Made by a program: the position numbers and the translations under genes
Shown: piece by piece, positions 35,546 through 45,145 of the stretch
Numbering within the stretch: position 1 is the stretch's first letter
Layout of the letters: the number at the start of each line of letters is the position of its first letter
Source: Prauserella endophytica
GTDB taxonomy: Bacteria > Actinomycetota > Actinomycetes > Mycobacteriales > Pseudonocardiaceae
Assembly (NCBI RefSeq): GCF_005146945.1
Contig: NZ_SWMS01000005.1
Coordinates: 248,001 to 312,000 of the forward strand
Reading direction: 5' to 3'
Length of the DNA: 64,000 nucleotides
The notes under the pieces: model-generated
Told to the model about the DNA's origin: nothing
Seen by the model: only the letters and a program-made list of their open reading frames with translations
Database searches by the model: none

Positions 35546-37176
35546 CAGGCGTTCCTCCACACGGCGAAAGGTCCGATGGCGAGCAGGTCGACCGGGGCGG
35601 ACCCGAAGCACTCGAGCGCGTCGCGCGGGTCGTCCACCATCGGCCTGCCAGCGGTGTTGAGACTGGTGTTGACCACCGTCGGCAGGCCGGTGCGCGACTC
35701 GAACCCGCGCAGCATCCGCGCAAGCACCGGCTCGTCATCGGCATCGACGGTCTGGATGCGGGCCGTACCGTCCACATGAGTCACCGCGGGAACCCGGTCC
35801 CGCCACTCCTCTGCGACGTCGTGGACGAACAGCATGTAGGGGCTCGGAATCGGGCCGCGACTGAACAGCTCGCGCGCGCGGTCGGCCAGCACCATCGGCG
35901 CGACCGGCCGGAACTGCTCGCGGCCCTTCACGTCGTTGAGGCGCTCCAGGTTCTCCTTGCGGCCGGGGTGGGCCAGCAGCGAGCGGTGTCCGAGCGCGCG
36001 TGGCCCGAACTCCGCGCGGCCCTGGAACCACGCCACCACCTTGTCGTCGGCGAGCGCGTCGGCGACCGTCTCGGCGATGTCGGCGGGCCGTTCGTAGCGG
36101 ATCCTGGCCCGCCGCAACCAGTTCTCCAGCTCCGCGTCGGTCCAGCCCCGGCCGAGGTCGGCTCCGCGCATCGGCGCGGCGCGCTCGCCGAAGTCGGCGG
36201 CCAGCTGCAGGGCGGCGCCCAGCGCGGTCCCGGCGTCACCGGCGGCGGGCTGCACCCAGACGCGTTCGAACGGGCTCTCGGCGTGCAGCCGGGTGTTGGC
36301 AACACAGTTGAGTGCGGTGCCCCCGGCGAGCGCGAGATCGGTGTGGCCGGTGCGCTCGTGCAGCCAGGCGGCCAGCTCCAGCAGCACGTCCTCGACCACG
36401 CGCTGCACGCTCGCGGCGAGGTCGGCGTGCTCGGGAAGCAGCTCGTCGGCGCTCGTGCGGGCTGGCGCGAACTCGGTCCAGTCGAGTGGATCGGTGCGGA
36501 ACCCACCGTCGCCGGTCGCACGGATGTGCTCGGCCACAGTGGAAAGGAAGCGTGGCTTGCCGTAGGAGGCGAGTGCCATCACCTTGTACTCGTCGCTGGA
36601 GCGGTGGAAGCCGAGGTGCTCGGTGAGGGACTCGTAGGCGAGCCCCAGCGAGTGCGGAAGGCGTTGGGAAGCAAGCTCTTCGAGCTTGCCGTCGCGGTAC
36701 TCGCCGGCCAGGTAGGACTCCGCCTCGCCGCGCCCGTCGGAGGTCAGCACGGCGCAGTCGCCGAACGGCGCGGCGAGCGCGGCCGACGCGGCGTGCGCGA
36801 CGTGGTGCCGGACGAACCGAACGATGCCGGGGTCCACACCGGGCAGAGCGGTCTTCAGGAACGCGGGCGCGCGGCGGGCGTACAGCGTGCGCAGCCGTTC
36901 CCAGCCGCCCTCGTCGGTGCCGTCGGCGTCGTCGTCGGCGAGCGCGGGATCGTACGAGTAGCCGATCGCGTCCAGGTCGGCTGGGGCGAGACCTGCCTTG
37001 TCCAGACACCATTTCGCGGCCTGCTCCGGCAATTCCCATGCCGAGAACGGCACGGCGGACTTCCCGTGCTTGCGACGGCTGAAGCGTTCCTCCTCCGCCG
37101 CGGCGACGATCTCGCCGTCCACGACCAGCGCCGCGGCGGGGTCGTGGAAAACGGCGTTGATCCCGAGAATGCGCAC
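35545..37176 (-). CDS. NodU/CmcH-family O-carbamoyltransferase
   Basis: A 543-residue enzyme that transfers a carbamoyl group from carbamoyl phosphate to a sugar hydroxyl through an adenylate. The N-terminal ASKHA-like domain has MRILGINAVFHDPAAAL, RHHVAHAASAAL and SDGRGEAES; further on come LALAGGTALNCVANTRL and AGDAGTALGAALQ. The C-terminal domain holds EFGPRALGHRSLLAHP. It starts at an ATG after GGGAGGTAGAGAG and overlaps the GT2-GmhB start. In this operon the target is probably the heptose- or xylose-containing glycan (inference). Confidence 0.93.
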   Translation of the reverse strand: MRILGINAVFHDPAAALVVDGEIVAAAEEERFSRRKHGKSAVPFSAWELPEQAAKWCLDKAGLAPADLDAIGYSYDPALADDDADGTDEGGWERLRTLYARRAPAFLKTALPGVDPGIVRFVRHHVAHAASAALAAPFGDCAVLTSDGRGEAESYLAGEYRDGKLEELASQRLPHSLGLAYESLTEHLGFHRSSDEYKVMALASYGKPRFLSTVAEHIRATGDGGFRTDPLDWTEFAPARTSADELLPEHADLAASVQRVVEDVLLELAAWLHERTGHTDLALAGGTALNCVANTRLHAESPFERVWVQPAAGDAGTALGAALQLAADFGERAAPMRGADLGRGWTDAELENWLRRARIRYERPADIAETVADALADDKVVAWFQGRAEFGPRALGHRSLLAHPGRKENLERLNDVKGREQFRPVAPMVLADRARELFSRGPIPSPYMLFVHDVAEEWRDRVPAVTHVDGTARIQTVDADDEPVLARMLRGFESRTGLPTVVNTSLNTAGRPMVDDPRDALECFGSAPVDLLAIGPFAVWRNA

Positions 37177-37298
37177 CTCTCTACCTCCCGCCAGTGGTGG
37201 CCGCCGACCGTGTCCAAGCCGGCACTAAGTCGCTACCCGCCGAAGCGGCTCTCAAACGGAATCGGTGGAAAAGACCAGGACGTCGCTACACAGCGTGG

Positions 37299-38255
37299 TT
37301 ACGCTGCCGCGCCGCTTTCCGCGGCGAACCAGGCGATTGTCCGCCGGAGACCTTCACGAAGGGTCACCTCCGGCCGCCAGCCGAGTTCCTTCTGTGCCAT
37401 GGAGATGTCGGGGCAACGGCGCCGCGGGTCGTCAACCGCGCCGGGCACCTGCCGCACGGTCGACGCCGTGCCGGTGAGCGCGCGGATCTCGTCGGCCACC
37501 TGCCACACCGGCAGCTCGTGTGGATTGCCGATGTTCACCGGTCCGGTCAACGTGCTGCGGGCGAGCGCGAGCAGGCCGGAGACCGTGTCGTCCACGTAGC
37601 ACACCGAGCGCGTCTGGTCACCCGATCCGGCGATCGTGAGTGGTTCACCCGCGAGCGCCTGCGTGATGAAGTTCGGGATCATGCGGCCGTCGTCGGCGCG
37701 CATACGCGGCCCGTAGGTGTTGAAGATCCGGGCGATCGCGACATCCGTTCCGTGCTGCCGCTGATGGGCCATCGTCAGCGCCTCGGCGTAGCGCTTCGCC
37801 TCGTCGTACACGCTGCGCGGGCCGACGGGGTTCACGTTGCCCCAGTAGTCCTCGCGCTGCGGGTGCTCCAGCGGGTCGCCGTACACCTCACTGGTGGACG
37901 TGAGCAGGAACCTGGCTCCGTGCCGCTGCGCGAACGCCAGCGCGTTGCGCGTGCCCAGTGCACCCGCCTCCAAAGTCTCGATGGGCAGCCGCAGGTAGTC
38001 CCGTGGCGAGGCCGCCGAGGCGAGGTGCAGCACCAGCCGCGTGTCCCCGAGGTCCGGCAATGGGCGGGTCACGTCGTGCTCGAGCATCGTGAACCCGTTG
38101 TGCCGCCTCAGCTCCGCGATGCCGTCCGGGGAGCTCGTCGCGAAACTGTCCATACAGGTCACTCGATGCCCGTGGCGTAGCAACCGTTCGCACAGATGCG
38201 AGCCGACGAAGCCCGCGCCGCCGGTGACCAGCACGTGTTCCGAGTCAGCGACCAT
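37299..38255 (-). CDS. UDP-glucuronate decarboxylase-like NAD-dependent epimerase/dehydratase
   Basis: A 318-residue extended SDR. It has the N-terminal NAD loop VTGGAGFVGSHL, the STSEVYGDP motif, and GNVNPVGPRSVYDEAKRYAE carrying the catalytic YxxxK. RIFNTYGPRM closely matches UDP-xylose synthases. UXS converts UDP-glucuronate, made by the UDP-glucose dehydrogenase of the same region, to UDP-xylose. A dTDP-sugar dehydratase is a less likely alternative. A 120-base gap separates it from the carbamoyltransferase, so it may be transcribed with that operon or alone. It is divergent from the pyruvyltransferase gene. Confidence 0.85.
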   Translation of the reverse strand: MVADSEHVLVTGGAGFVGSHLCERLLRHGHRVTCMDSFATSSPDGIAELRRHNGFTMLEHDVTRPLPDLGDTRLVLHLASAASPRDYLRLPIETLEAGALGTRNALAFAQRHGARFLLTSTSEVYGDPLEHPQREDYWGNVNPVGPRSVYDEAKRYAEALTMAHQRQHGTDVAIARIFNTYGPRMRADDGRMIPNFITQALAGEPLTIAGSGDQTRSVCYVDDTVSGLLALARSTLTGPVNIGNPHELPVWQVADEIRALTGTASTVRQVPGAVDDPRRRCPDISMAQKELGWRPEVTLREGLRRTIAWFAAESGAAA

Positions 38256-38315
38256 GGCAGCCGGTTACCCGGGAGAGTCGGTGTGAAACGGTGAGGCAGC
38301 GGGTACCAGCGGCCC

Positions 38316-39182
38316 ATGCGTGTTCTGGTCACCGGCTGGCCGAGCTTCCTGCACGGCGAGGCGACAGCGGGCGACGTGCTCAGCATGCGCCGGATCGGCG
38401 CCGCGCTCGCCGAGGCGGGTGTGGAGACCGATTCGGCGTGGAGTCCCCGCTTCCGTCCGGGCGCCCTGCGTCTCGACGACGCCGCCCCCGATCGCTACTC
38501 CCACCTCGTGTTCGCGTGCGGGCCCGCGCACGGCGAGCAGGTGCGCGGGCTGCACGAGCGCTACGCCTCGTGCCGTCGGATCGCCGTCGGCGTGTCCGTG
38601 ATCGACCCAGGCGACCCCGCCGTGACCGGCTTCCACCAGGTGCTCGCCAGGGACGGCGCTGGGCCGCCACGGCCCGACCTCGCCGCGTCCGCCCCGACGT
38701 CGCCCGTCCCGGTCGCAGGGATCGTGCTCGCGCCGGGACAGCGTGAGTACGGCGATCGGCGCAGGCACGAGCAGGTGCACAAGGCGCTGCTGGCGTGGGC
38801 GGCCGGGCTCGACTGCGCGCGGGTGCCGCTCGACACGCGGCTCGACGCCGCCGACTGGCGGCACTGCGCCACGGGTGACCAGTTCGTCTCGCTCCTCGGC
38901 AGGCTCGACGTCGTGCTCACCACCCGGTTGCACGGCCTCGTGCTCGCCCTGCGCGCCGGGGTGCCCGCGCTCGCCGTCGACCCGGTCGGGGGCGGAGGCA
39001 AGGTCTCCGCACAGGCGCGGGCACTCGGCTGGCCCGCGGTGGTCGCCGCCGAGGACGTGACGGACGAGCGGCTCGACCAGTGGTGGCGCTGGTGCCTCTC
39101 GCCGTCCGCGCGGCAGCACGCCGTGACGCGCGACGACTCCTCACCGCTCGTGACCGCGCTGCTGGCCGAGGTGGGCGCGTGA
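38316..39182 (+). CDS. Polysaccharide pyruvyltransferase family protein
   Basis: A 288-residue protein of the WcaK/CsaB-like family that adds ketal pyruvate to glycans, although some members transfer other groups. The conserved C-terminal region [25 protein letters not shown], split by the motif TTRLHGL, and GGKVSAQARALGWP are clear. The protein is shorter than the usual 330-400 residues and the N-terminal half is weakly conserved. It starts 60 bases from the divergent UXS-like gene and overlaps the following GT2 (GTGA), so the two strands probably serve the same glycan. Confidence 0.75.
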   Translation: MRVLVTGWPSFLHGEATAGDVLSMRRIGAALAEAGVETDSAWSPRFRPGALRLDDAAPDRYSHLVFACGPAHGEQVRGLHERYASCRRIAVGVSVIDPGDPAVTGFHQVLARDGAGPPRPDLAASAPTSPVPVAGIVLAPGQREYGDRRRHEQVHKALLAWAAGLDCARVPLDTRLDAADWRHCATGDQFVSLLGRLDVVLTTRLHGLVLALRAGVPALAVDPVGGGGKVSAQARALGWPAVVAAEDVTDERLDQWWRWCLSPSARQHAVTRDDSSPLVTALLAEVGA

Positions 39183-40009
39183 ACACCACGGTCGTCATCG
39201 CCACCCGCAACCGCTCCGCCGAACTCGCGTGCACGCTGGGGAAGCTGGCCACGTTGCACCCTGAGCCGCCGGTGATCGTCGTCGACAACGCCTCCACCGA
39301 CGACACGGTGACCCGGGTGCGCCGAGAGCACCCCGGCGTGCGGCTCATCCCCTCGCCCGTGAACGCCGGTGCCGCCGCGCGCAACCTCGGAGTCAGGGCC
39401 GCCACGACGCCGTACGTGGCGTTCAGCGACGACGACTCCTGGTGGGCGCCCGGCGCGCTGTCCCGCGCGGAGGAGGCCTTCGCGGACTGCCCCCGGCTCG
39501 GCCTGCTCGCCGCCCGCACCCTCGTGGGGCCCCGCGAGGAGCCCGACCCGGTGTGCGCGCTGATGGCCGAAAGCCCGCTCGGCTCCGAGCCCGGGCTGCC
39601 GGGCCCGAAGGTGCTTGGCTTCCTCGCGTGCTCGGCGATCGTGCGCAGGGATGCGTTTCTCGACGTCGGCGGGTTCAGCAGTCTCCTGCACTTCGGCGCG
39701 GAGGAGAAGCTCCTCGCCTGCGACCTCGCCGCGAGGGGCTGGGCGCTGTGCTACGTCGAGGACGTCGTGGCGCACCACCATCCCTCCAGCAGCAGGCCGC
39801 CGGCCGCCTGGCGGCACCGGATGGAGGCCCGCAACAACGCGCTCATCGCGTGGCTGCGCCGCCCGGCGGGGGAGTGCGTGCGCGCGACGAGCCCGCTGCT
39901 GCGGCACCCCGGCGCCGCGGCCGGCGCCCTGCGCAGGCTGCCGCGCGCGCTGGCCGGGCGGCGGCGCCTGCCGCCTTCCGTCGAACGGCAGCTCAGGGAG
40001 CTGGCATGA
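39179..40009 (+). CDS. Glycosyltransferase family 2, copy A
   Basis: A 276-residue GT-A enzyme. The nucleotide-binding segment TTVVIATRNRSAELACTL, IVVDNASTDDTV and the metal-binding SDDDSW are typical of GT2. GFLACSAIVRRDAFLDVGGF and GAEEKLLACDLAARGW define the acceptor side. Start GTG 39179 overlaps the pyruvyltransferase stop; the stop overlaps the next GT2 ATG. The closely similar downstream copy suggests tandem duplication and addition of two related sugars. Confidence 0.9.
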   Translation: MNTTVVIATRNRSAELACTLGKLATLHPEPPVIVVDNASTDDTVTRVRREHPGVRLIPSPVNAGAAARNLGVRAATTPYVAFSDDDSWWAPGALSRAEEAFADCPRLGLLAARTLVGPREEPDPVCALMAESPLGSEPGLPGPKVLGFLACSAIVRRDAFLDVGGFSSLLHFGAEEKLLACDLAARGWALCYVEDVVAHHHPSSSRPPAAWRHRMEARNNALIAWLRRPAGECVRATSPLLRHPGAAAGALRRLPRALAGRRRLPPSVERQLRELA

Positions 40010-40896
40010 GCCGAACCACGGTCGTGATGATCACCCACAACCGGCGGGCGGAGGCGCTGCGCACGCTGGAGCACATGACGAACCTGCCCGACGGGGCACC
40101 GGTCATCGTCGCCGACAACGCCTCGTCCGACGGCACCGCCGACGCGGTGTCCCGGCACTTCCCCGGCGTGGAGCTGCTGTGCTGCGACCGCAACCTCGGC
40201 GCGCTGGCCCGCAACCTCGCCGTGCGGCACGTGCGCACGCCCTACGTCTCGTTCTGCGACGACGACACCCGCTGGCAGCCCGGCTCGCTGCGCAGAGCCG
40301 CCGAACTGCTCGACGAGTACCCCGGGCTCGGCTCGGTGACGGGGCGCTGCCTCGTGGAACCGGAGCTGAGGGAGGACCCGATCACCCCGGAGCTGCGGGA
40401 GTCGCCGGTGCCCGGACCCGACTGGCTGCCGGGGCCCGCGCTCATGGGCGTGATGGCGGGGCTGACGACATTCCGCGTCGAGGCGTTCCGCGAGGTCGGC
40501 GGGTTCTCGCCGCGCATGTGGCTGGGCGGCGAGGAGGAGCTGCTCGCGATCGACCTCGCCGCACACGGCTGGTGGATGTGCTGGGCCGAGGACGTGGTGA
40601 TCCACCACGCGCCCTCGAAACAGCGCGATCCCCGGCGCCGCCGCCAGCTCGGCATCCGTAACACCCTGTGGACCCTGTGGCTGCGCAGGCCCGTGCGCAG
40701 CGCCGCCCGGCGCACGGCCGCCGTGCTGCGATCCGCGCCGGCCGACCTGGCGACGGCCTCGGCCGCCTTGGAGGCGCTGCGGGGACTGCCGTGGGTGCTG
40801 CGGGAGAGGTGGGTCGTTCCGCAGCGGGTGGAGACCGGGCTGCGCTCGCTGGAGGATTCGCAGCGCCGGTCGGTGGCCCGGCGCTACGTGGGTTGA
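40006..40896 (+). CDS. Glycosyltransferase family 2, copy B
   Basis: A 296-residue GT2 paralogue of the preceding gene, with TTVVMITHNRRAEALRTL, VADNASSDGTADAV, FCDDDTRW, GVMAGLTTFRVEAFREVGGF and GGEEELLAIDLAAHGW. It has a longer basic C-terminus that may associate with the membrane. ATG 40006 overlaps the upstream stop by four bases. It ends the plus-strand glycan unit; a 66-base gap precedes the Clp-like gene. Confidence 0.9.
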   Translation: MSRTTVVMITHNRRAEALRTLEHMTNLPDGAPVIVADNASSDGTADAVSRHFPGVELLCCDRNLGALARNLAVRHVRTPYVSFCDDDTRWQPGSLRRAAELLDEYPGLGSVTGRCLVEPELREDPITPELRESPVPGPDWLPGPALMGVMAGLTTFRVEAFREVGGFSPRMWLGGEEELLAIDLAAHGWWMCWAEDVVIHHAPSKQRDPRRRRQLGIRNTLWTLWLRRPVRSAARRTAAVLRSAPADLATASAALEALRGLPWVLRERWVVPQRVETGLRSLEDSQRRSVARRYVG

Positions 40897-40962
40897 CGCG
40901 GCGCCGCACCGGGTAGGCCCGGGGAACGGACTTTCCCGATCTGCCGCAGAGGGAGGCTGCCC

Positions 40963-43494
40963 ATGACCGGCTTCTTCGGTGATCCCGGCCCCAGCCCGTT
41001 CGACCAGCTGCTCGCCCAGTTCTTCGGCAATGCCATGCCGGGGCGGCAACCGTACGCCGTCGGCATCACCCGGCTGATGAGCGAGCAGGCGCTGGCGCTG
41101 GTGTCGGCGGCTGTCCGGCGGGTCGGCGAGTGGGGCGGCAACGAGCTCGACTCGGTGCACCTGCTGTGGGGCGCCACGCAGGTCTCCGGCAGCAGGGAGC
41201 TGATCCAGCGGGCGGGCGGCGACCCCGACGCGATCGCCCAGCGCATCGAGCGCGACGCTCCGCACCCGCGGAGCGCGCCCACCCCGACACCGACCCTCAC
41301 GCCCGGCGCCAAGCGCATCCTGCTCGACGCCCACCAGATCTCGCGGCAGCTGCGCTCGTCCTACATCGGCCCCGAACACGTGCTGCTCGCGTTGGTGGCG
41401 CATCAGGATTCGCCGGCGGGCAGGCTGCTCGGCGGCGCCGGGGTGACCCCGGAGACCGTGCGCAGGGCCATCGCCGGGCCCGCCGTCGGCGCGACGCCGG
41501 GACAGGCCCGCCAGCAGCGGCAGGCCCCCAGCGGGACGGAGACGCTCGACAGCTTCGGCCGCGACCTCACCGCCATGGCCCGCGAGGGCGAGATCGACCC
41601 GGTGGTCGGCCGCGACGACGAGATCGAGCAGACCGTCGAGGTGCTCTCGCGGCGCACCAAGAACAACCCGGTGCTGATCGGCGAGGCCGGGGTCGGCAAG
41701 ACCGCGATCGTCGAGGGCCTCGCCCAGCGCATCGCCGACGGGCAGGTGCCGGTGTCACTCGAGGGCAGGCGGCTCGTGCAGCTCGACGTCACCGCGATGG
41801 TGGCGGGCACGCGGTACCGCGGTGACTTCGAGGAGCGCATGACCAAGCTGCTGGAGGAGATCCGCGAGCACCGTGACGAGCTGATCGTCTTCATCGACGA
41901 GCTGCACACCGTGGTCGGTGCGGGCTCCTCGGAGGGCTCGATGGGCGCGGGCAACATGCTGAAGCCCGCGCTCGCCAGGGGCGAGCTGCACATCGTCGGC
42001 GCCACCACGCTCGACGAGTACCGCACCAACATCGAGACCGACCCCGCGTTCGAACGGCGGTTCCAGCCGATCCTGGTGCCCGAACCCAACGTGGAGGACA
42101 CGCTCGCGATCCTGCACGGCCTGCGGGACCAGTACGAGGCGCACCACCAGGTGCGGTTCACCGACGAGGCGCTCTCGGCCGCCGCGACGCTCTCCGACCG
42201 CTACATCACCGACCGGCACCTGCCCGACAAGGCGATCGACCTCGTCGACCAGGCGGGCGCGCGCGTGCGGATGCGCACGGCCAAGCGGCCGGAGGGCCTG
42301 CGCGACATGGAGGCCAGGCTGGAGCAGCTGTGCCGCGACCGCGACCAGGCGGTGAGCGAGGAGCACTACGAGCGGGCGTCAGCGCTGCGTGACGAGATCA
42401 ACGAGCTGCGCACCCGGATCGCCGACACCCGCAGTGACGACACGCCCGCTGGCGTGCCCGAGGTGGGGACCGTCGACATCGCCGAGGTCGTCGCCCGCAG
42501 CACCGGCATCCCCGTGGCGCAGCTGACGCAGGAGGAGCGGGAGCGGCTGCTGCACCTGGAGGACCACCTGCACGGGCGGGTCGTCGGCCAGGACGAGGCC
42601 GTGCAGGCGGTCGCGGAGGCGGTGCGCCGCACACGGGCCGGCCTCTCCGAACCCGACCGGCCGTCTGGCAGCTTCCTGTTCCTCGGGCCCACCGGCGTCG
42701 GCAAGACCGAGCTCGCGCGAGCACTGGCGGAGGCGCTGTTCGGCGGAGAGGACCACATGGTGCGGCTCGACATGTCCGAGTACGGCGAGCGGCACACGGT
42801 GTCGCGGCTGATCGGCGCGCCGCCAGGGTACGTCGGCTACGAGGAGGCCGGGCAGCTGACCGAGGCCGTGCGGCGCAGGCCGTACTCCGTGGTGCTGCTC
42901 GACGAGATCGAGAAGGCGCACCCCGAGGTGTTCAACGTCCTGCTGCAGGTGCTCGACGACGGCAGGCTCACCGACGGCAGGGGCCGTACGGTCAACTTCA
43001 CCAACACGGTGCTGATCATGACCAGCAACATCGGCTCCGAGCTGGTGCTGAGCGGCACCCAGGGCGCGCTGGGCTTCTCCCCGGCGCGGGAGACCGACAC
43101 CGAGCAGCCGCTGCGCGAGCGGCTCATGCGCAGGCTGCGCGAGTCGTTCCGCCCCGAGTTCCTGAACCGGATCGACGAGATCATCGTGTTCCGCAAGCTC
43201 ACGGAGGAGCAGCTCGAGCGCGTGACGTCCCTGCTGCTGGAGGAGACGCGCCGCAAGGCGCAGGCGCAGGACGTCGAGGTGGACGTCGTGCCCGAGGCGG
43301 TCCGCTGGCTCTCCGAGGCGGGTTACCAGCCCGAGTACGGCGCCCGTCCGCTGCGGCGCACCATCCAGCGGGAGGTGGACAACGTGCTCTCCCGCATGCT
43401 CCTCGGCGGCGAGGTCACGTCCGGTTCCCGGGTGCGCGTGGGCGTGGAGGACGGCAGGCTCACCTTCGACGTGAGCACCCCCGCGAAGGTGTAA
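40963..43494 (+). CDS. Clp protease ATP-binding subunit (ClpC-like)
   Basis: An 843-residue AAA+ unfoldase with two ATPase modules. The N-terminal Clp_N double repeat covers about residues 30-175. Walker A1 is GEAGVGKT at about 240 and the UVR-like motif [17 protein letters not shown] lies near 466. Walker A2 is GPTGVGKT at about 575, with Walker [22 protein letters not shown], containing an LGF-type loop, would contact ClpP. The N-terminus ([19 protein letters not shown]) is Gly/Phe-rich and differs from housekeeping ClpC1, so this is probably an accessory paralogue. It has its own GAGGGAGG ribosome site and ends in array 3. Confidence 0.92.
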   Translation: MTGFFGDPGPSPFDQLLAQFFGNAMPGRQPYAVGITRLMSEQALALVSAAVRRVGEWGGNELDSVHLLWGATQVSGSRELIQRAGGDPDAIAQRIERDAPHPRSAPTPTPTLTPGAKRILLDAHQISRQLRSSYIGPEHVLLALVAHQDSPAGRLLGGAGVTPETVRRAIAGPAVGATPGQARQQRQAPSGTETLDSFGRDLTAMAREGEIDPVVGRDDEIEQTVEVLSRRTKNNPVLIGEAGVGKTAIVEGLAQRIADGQVPVSLEGRRLVQLDVTAMVAGTRYRGDFEERMTKLLEEIREHRDELIVFIDELHTVVGAGSSEGSMGAGNMLKPALARGELHIVGATTLDEYRTNIETDPAFERRFQPILVPEPNVEDTLAILHGLRDQYEAHHQVRFTDEALSAAATLSDRYITDRHLPDKAIDLVDQAGARVRMRTAKRPEGLRDMEARLEQLCRDRDQAVSEEHYERASALRDEINELRTRIADTRSDDTPAGVPEVGTVDIAEVVARSTGIPVAQLTQEERERLLHLEDHLHGRVVGQDEAVQAVAEAVRRTRAGLSEPDRPSGSFLFLGPTGVGKTELARALAEALFGGEDHMVRLDMSEYGERHTVSRLIGAPPGYVGYEEAGQLTEAVRRRPYSVVLLDEIEKAHPEVFNVLLQVLDDGRLTDGRGRTVNFTNTVLIMTSNIGSELVLSGTQGALGFSPARETDTEQPLRERLMRRLRESFRPEFLNRIDEIIVFRKLTEEQLERVTSLLLEETRRKAQAQDVEVDVVPEAVRWLSEAGYQPEYGARPLRRTIQREVDNVLSRMLLGGEVTSGSRVRVGVEDGRLTFDVSTPAKV

Positions 43495-43499
43495 CCCGC

Positions 43500-43910
43500 G
43501 CGAGTCCCCCGCTCAGACCCGCGAGTCCCCCGCTCCGGACGCCGAGTTGCCCGCTCCGAACGCCGAGTTGCCCGCTCGGGTCCGCGAGTCGTGCGCTCTG
43601 GACGCCGAGTTGCCCGCTCGGGCTGGCGAGTTGCCCGCTCGGGACGTCGAGTTGCCCGCTCGGGACGTCGAGTGGCCCGCTCGGGCTGGCGAGTTGCCCG
43701 TTCGGGCTGGCGAGTGGCCCGCTCGGGCTGGCGAGTCGTGCGCTCGGGACGCCGAGTTGCGCGTCGGGGCGGCCAACTACCGGTCTCGGTTCGAGCCGGT
43801 ACACCGGAGCGCACGACTCGCCCGCGTCTCGGAATGCAGAACTCGCGGTCCGGAGCGGGGGACTCGCGGGCGGGAGCGGGGGACTCGCGGGCCGGAGCGG
43901 GGGACTCGCG
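43500..43910. repeat. 21-bp repeat array with long inverted arms between convergent genes (array 3)
   Basis: Thirteen forward units begin at 43500, 43521, 43542 and so on to 43752, without a single departure from 21 bp. Reverse units carry ACTCG at 43841, 43862, 43883 and 43904, plus an offset one at 43816. The outermost forward units (GCGAGTCCCCCGCTC at 43500 and 43521) are exact complements of the outermost reverse units (43853-43867, 43874-43888, 43895-43909). The centre (about 43773-43810) holds a small ACCGG/CCGGT hairpin and no gene. It fills the whole gap between the converging Clp-like and GT4 genes and would terminate both. Confidence 0.94.
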
Positions 43911-43919
43911 GCAGGGGCG

Positions 43920-45128
43920 TCAGCCCGTTTCCTCCGCGGTCACCAGGGCCGGGACGGCGCGTTCGTACACCCGGTACGTGTCGGCGGCGACGCGGTCCCA
44001 CGAGTAGCGGCAACGGGCGCGGTCGGCGCCGGCGATGCCGAAGGCCTCACGGAGCGTGCGGTCAGCGAGCAGCCTGCGCAGCGCGGCGGCCAGCGCGTCG
44101 GGTCGGCGCGGCGGCACGTGGCTACCGGTGACGCCGTCCACCACCGTGTCGGTCAGCCCGCCCACCGCGGAGGCGACCACCGGGACACCGCACGCCATTG
44201 CCTCCAGAGGCACGATCCCGAAGGGCTCGTACCACGGCGTGCACACCACGACGTCGGCGGAACGCAGCAGCGCGGGCATCTCGGCGCGGCCGACCTGACC
44301 GAGCAGGCGCACGCGGTCGGCGACGCCCAACCTCTCGGCGCGGGCCACCAGCCGCCGCGCCTCCTCGTCGTCGGCGAGCCGCCCCTCCTGAGGGCCGCCC
44401 GCGATCACCAGCTCGGTATTCGGCAACGAAGGCAGGGCCGCGATCGCGATGTCGAAACCCTTGCGCGGCACCAGCCTGCCGACTGACACGATCCGCTGCC
44501 GCACGCCGCGGGAGGCGGTCTCACCGTCCGGGGTGAACCGGTCGAGGTCGACGCCGCAGAGCACCACCGACATCCGGTCCCTCGGCAGCCCCAGCCGCAC
44601 CAGCTCGAACACCTCGTCCGAGCACGTCGCGGCCACCCGTGCCGCGCTGCGCCCGACCAGCCGCTCCAGCCGGATGCGGTCGGCCGGGCTCGTGTCCTTT
44701 GCCCCCTGGTGACGGCGCTTCACCACGCCAAGCGCATGGAACGTCTGCACTACGGGAACGTCCACCGCGCGCGCCGCGATGACCGAGGCCAGCCCGGACA
44801 TCCAGAAGTGCGCGTGCGCCACATCCGGCCGCCGCACGCTCCACTCCTGCTCCAGGAACCGCGCGAAATCGCCCATGTGCGGCAGCAGCTCGTCCTTGGG
44901 CACGTGCCGGGGCGGCCCCGCCGGCACGTGCACGACGCGGTAACCGGCCGGGGCGACGACCTCGTCGGGCTGCTCCCGGTCGTCGCGTCGCGTGTAGACG
45001 GTCACGTCGTGCCCGGCGCGGGTGAGGCCCGCCGAGAGCTCGGCGACATGAACGTTCTGCCCTCCGGCATCGACCTCGCCCAAGGCCGCGAGCGGGTTGG
45101 CGTGCTCGGAAACCATCGAGATCTTCAC
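43920..45128 (-). CDS. Glycosyltransferase family 4
   Basis: A 402-residue GT-B retaining glycosyltransferase resembling the MshA/sucrose-synthase-like group. Near the N-terminus come [21 protein letters not shown] and [12 protein letters not shown]. The donor domain has [19 protein letters not shown] and the EX7E-type [23 protein letters not shown] 45128 follows CTGGAGGAAAC. It pairs with the following glycosyltransferase on the same strand, 18 bases away, and probably takes part in the same surface glycan pathway as the genes at 28-41 kb. Confidence 0.9.
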   Translation of the reverse strand: MKISMVSEHANPLAALGEVDAGGQNVHVAELSAGLTRAGHDVTVYTRRDDREQPDEVVAPAGYRVVHVPAGPPRHVPKDELLPHMGDFARFLEQEWSVRRPDVAHAHFWMSGLASVIAARAVDVPVVQTFHALGVVKRRHQGAKDTSPADRIRLERLVGRSAARVAATCSDEVFELVRLGLPRDRMSVVLCGVDLDRFTPDGETASRGVRQRIVSVGRLVPRKGFDIAIAALPSLPNTELVIAGGPQEGRLADDEEARRLVARAERLGVADRVRLLGQVGRAEMPALLRSADVVVCTPWYEPFGIVPLEAMACGVPVVASAVGGLTDTVVDGVTGSHVPPRRPDALAAALRRLLADRTLREAFGIAGADRARCRYSWDRVAADTYRVYERAVPALVTAEETG

Positions 45129-45145
45129 GTTTCCTCCAGGTCGAG

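Noticed and set aside
43323-43814. Minus-strand and plus-strand repeat ORFs over array 3
   Set aside because: All six frames of a 21-bp repeat without stops stay open. No ribosome site or non-repeat protein domain is present.
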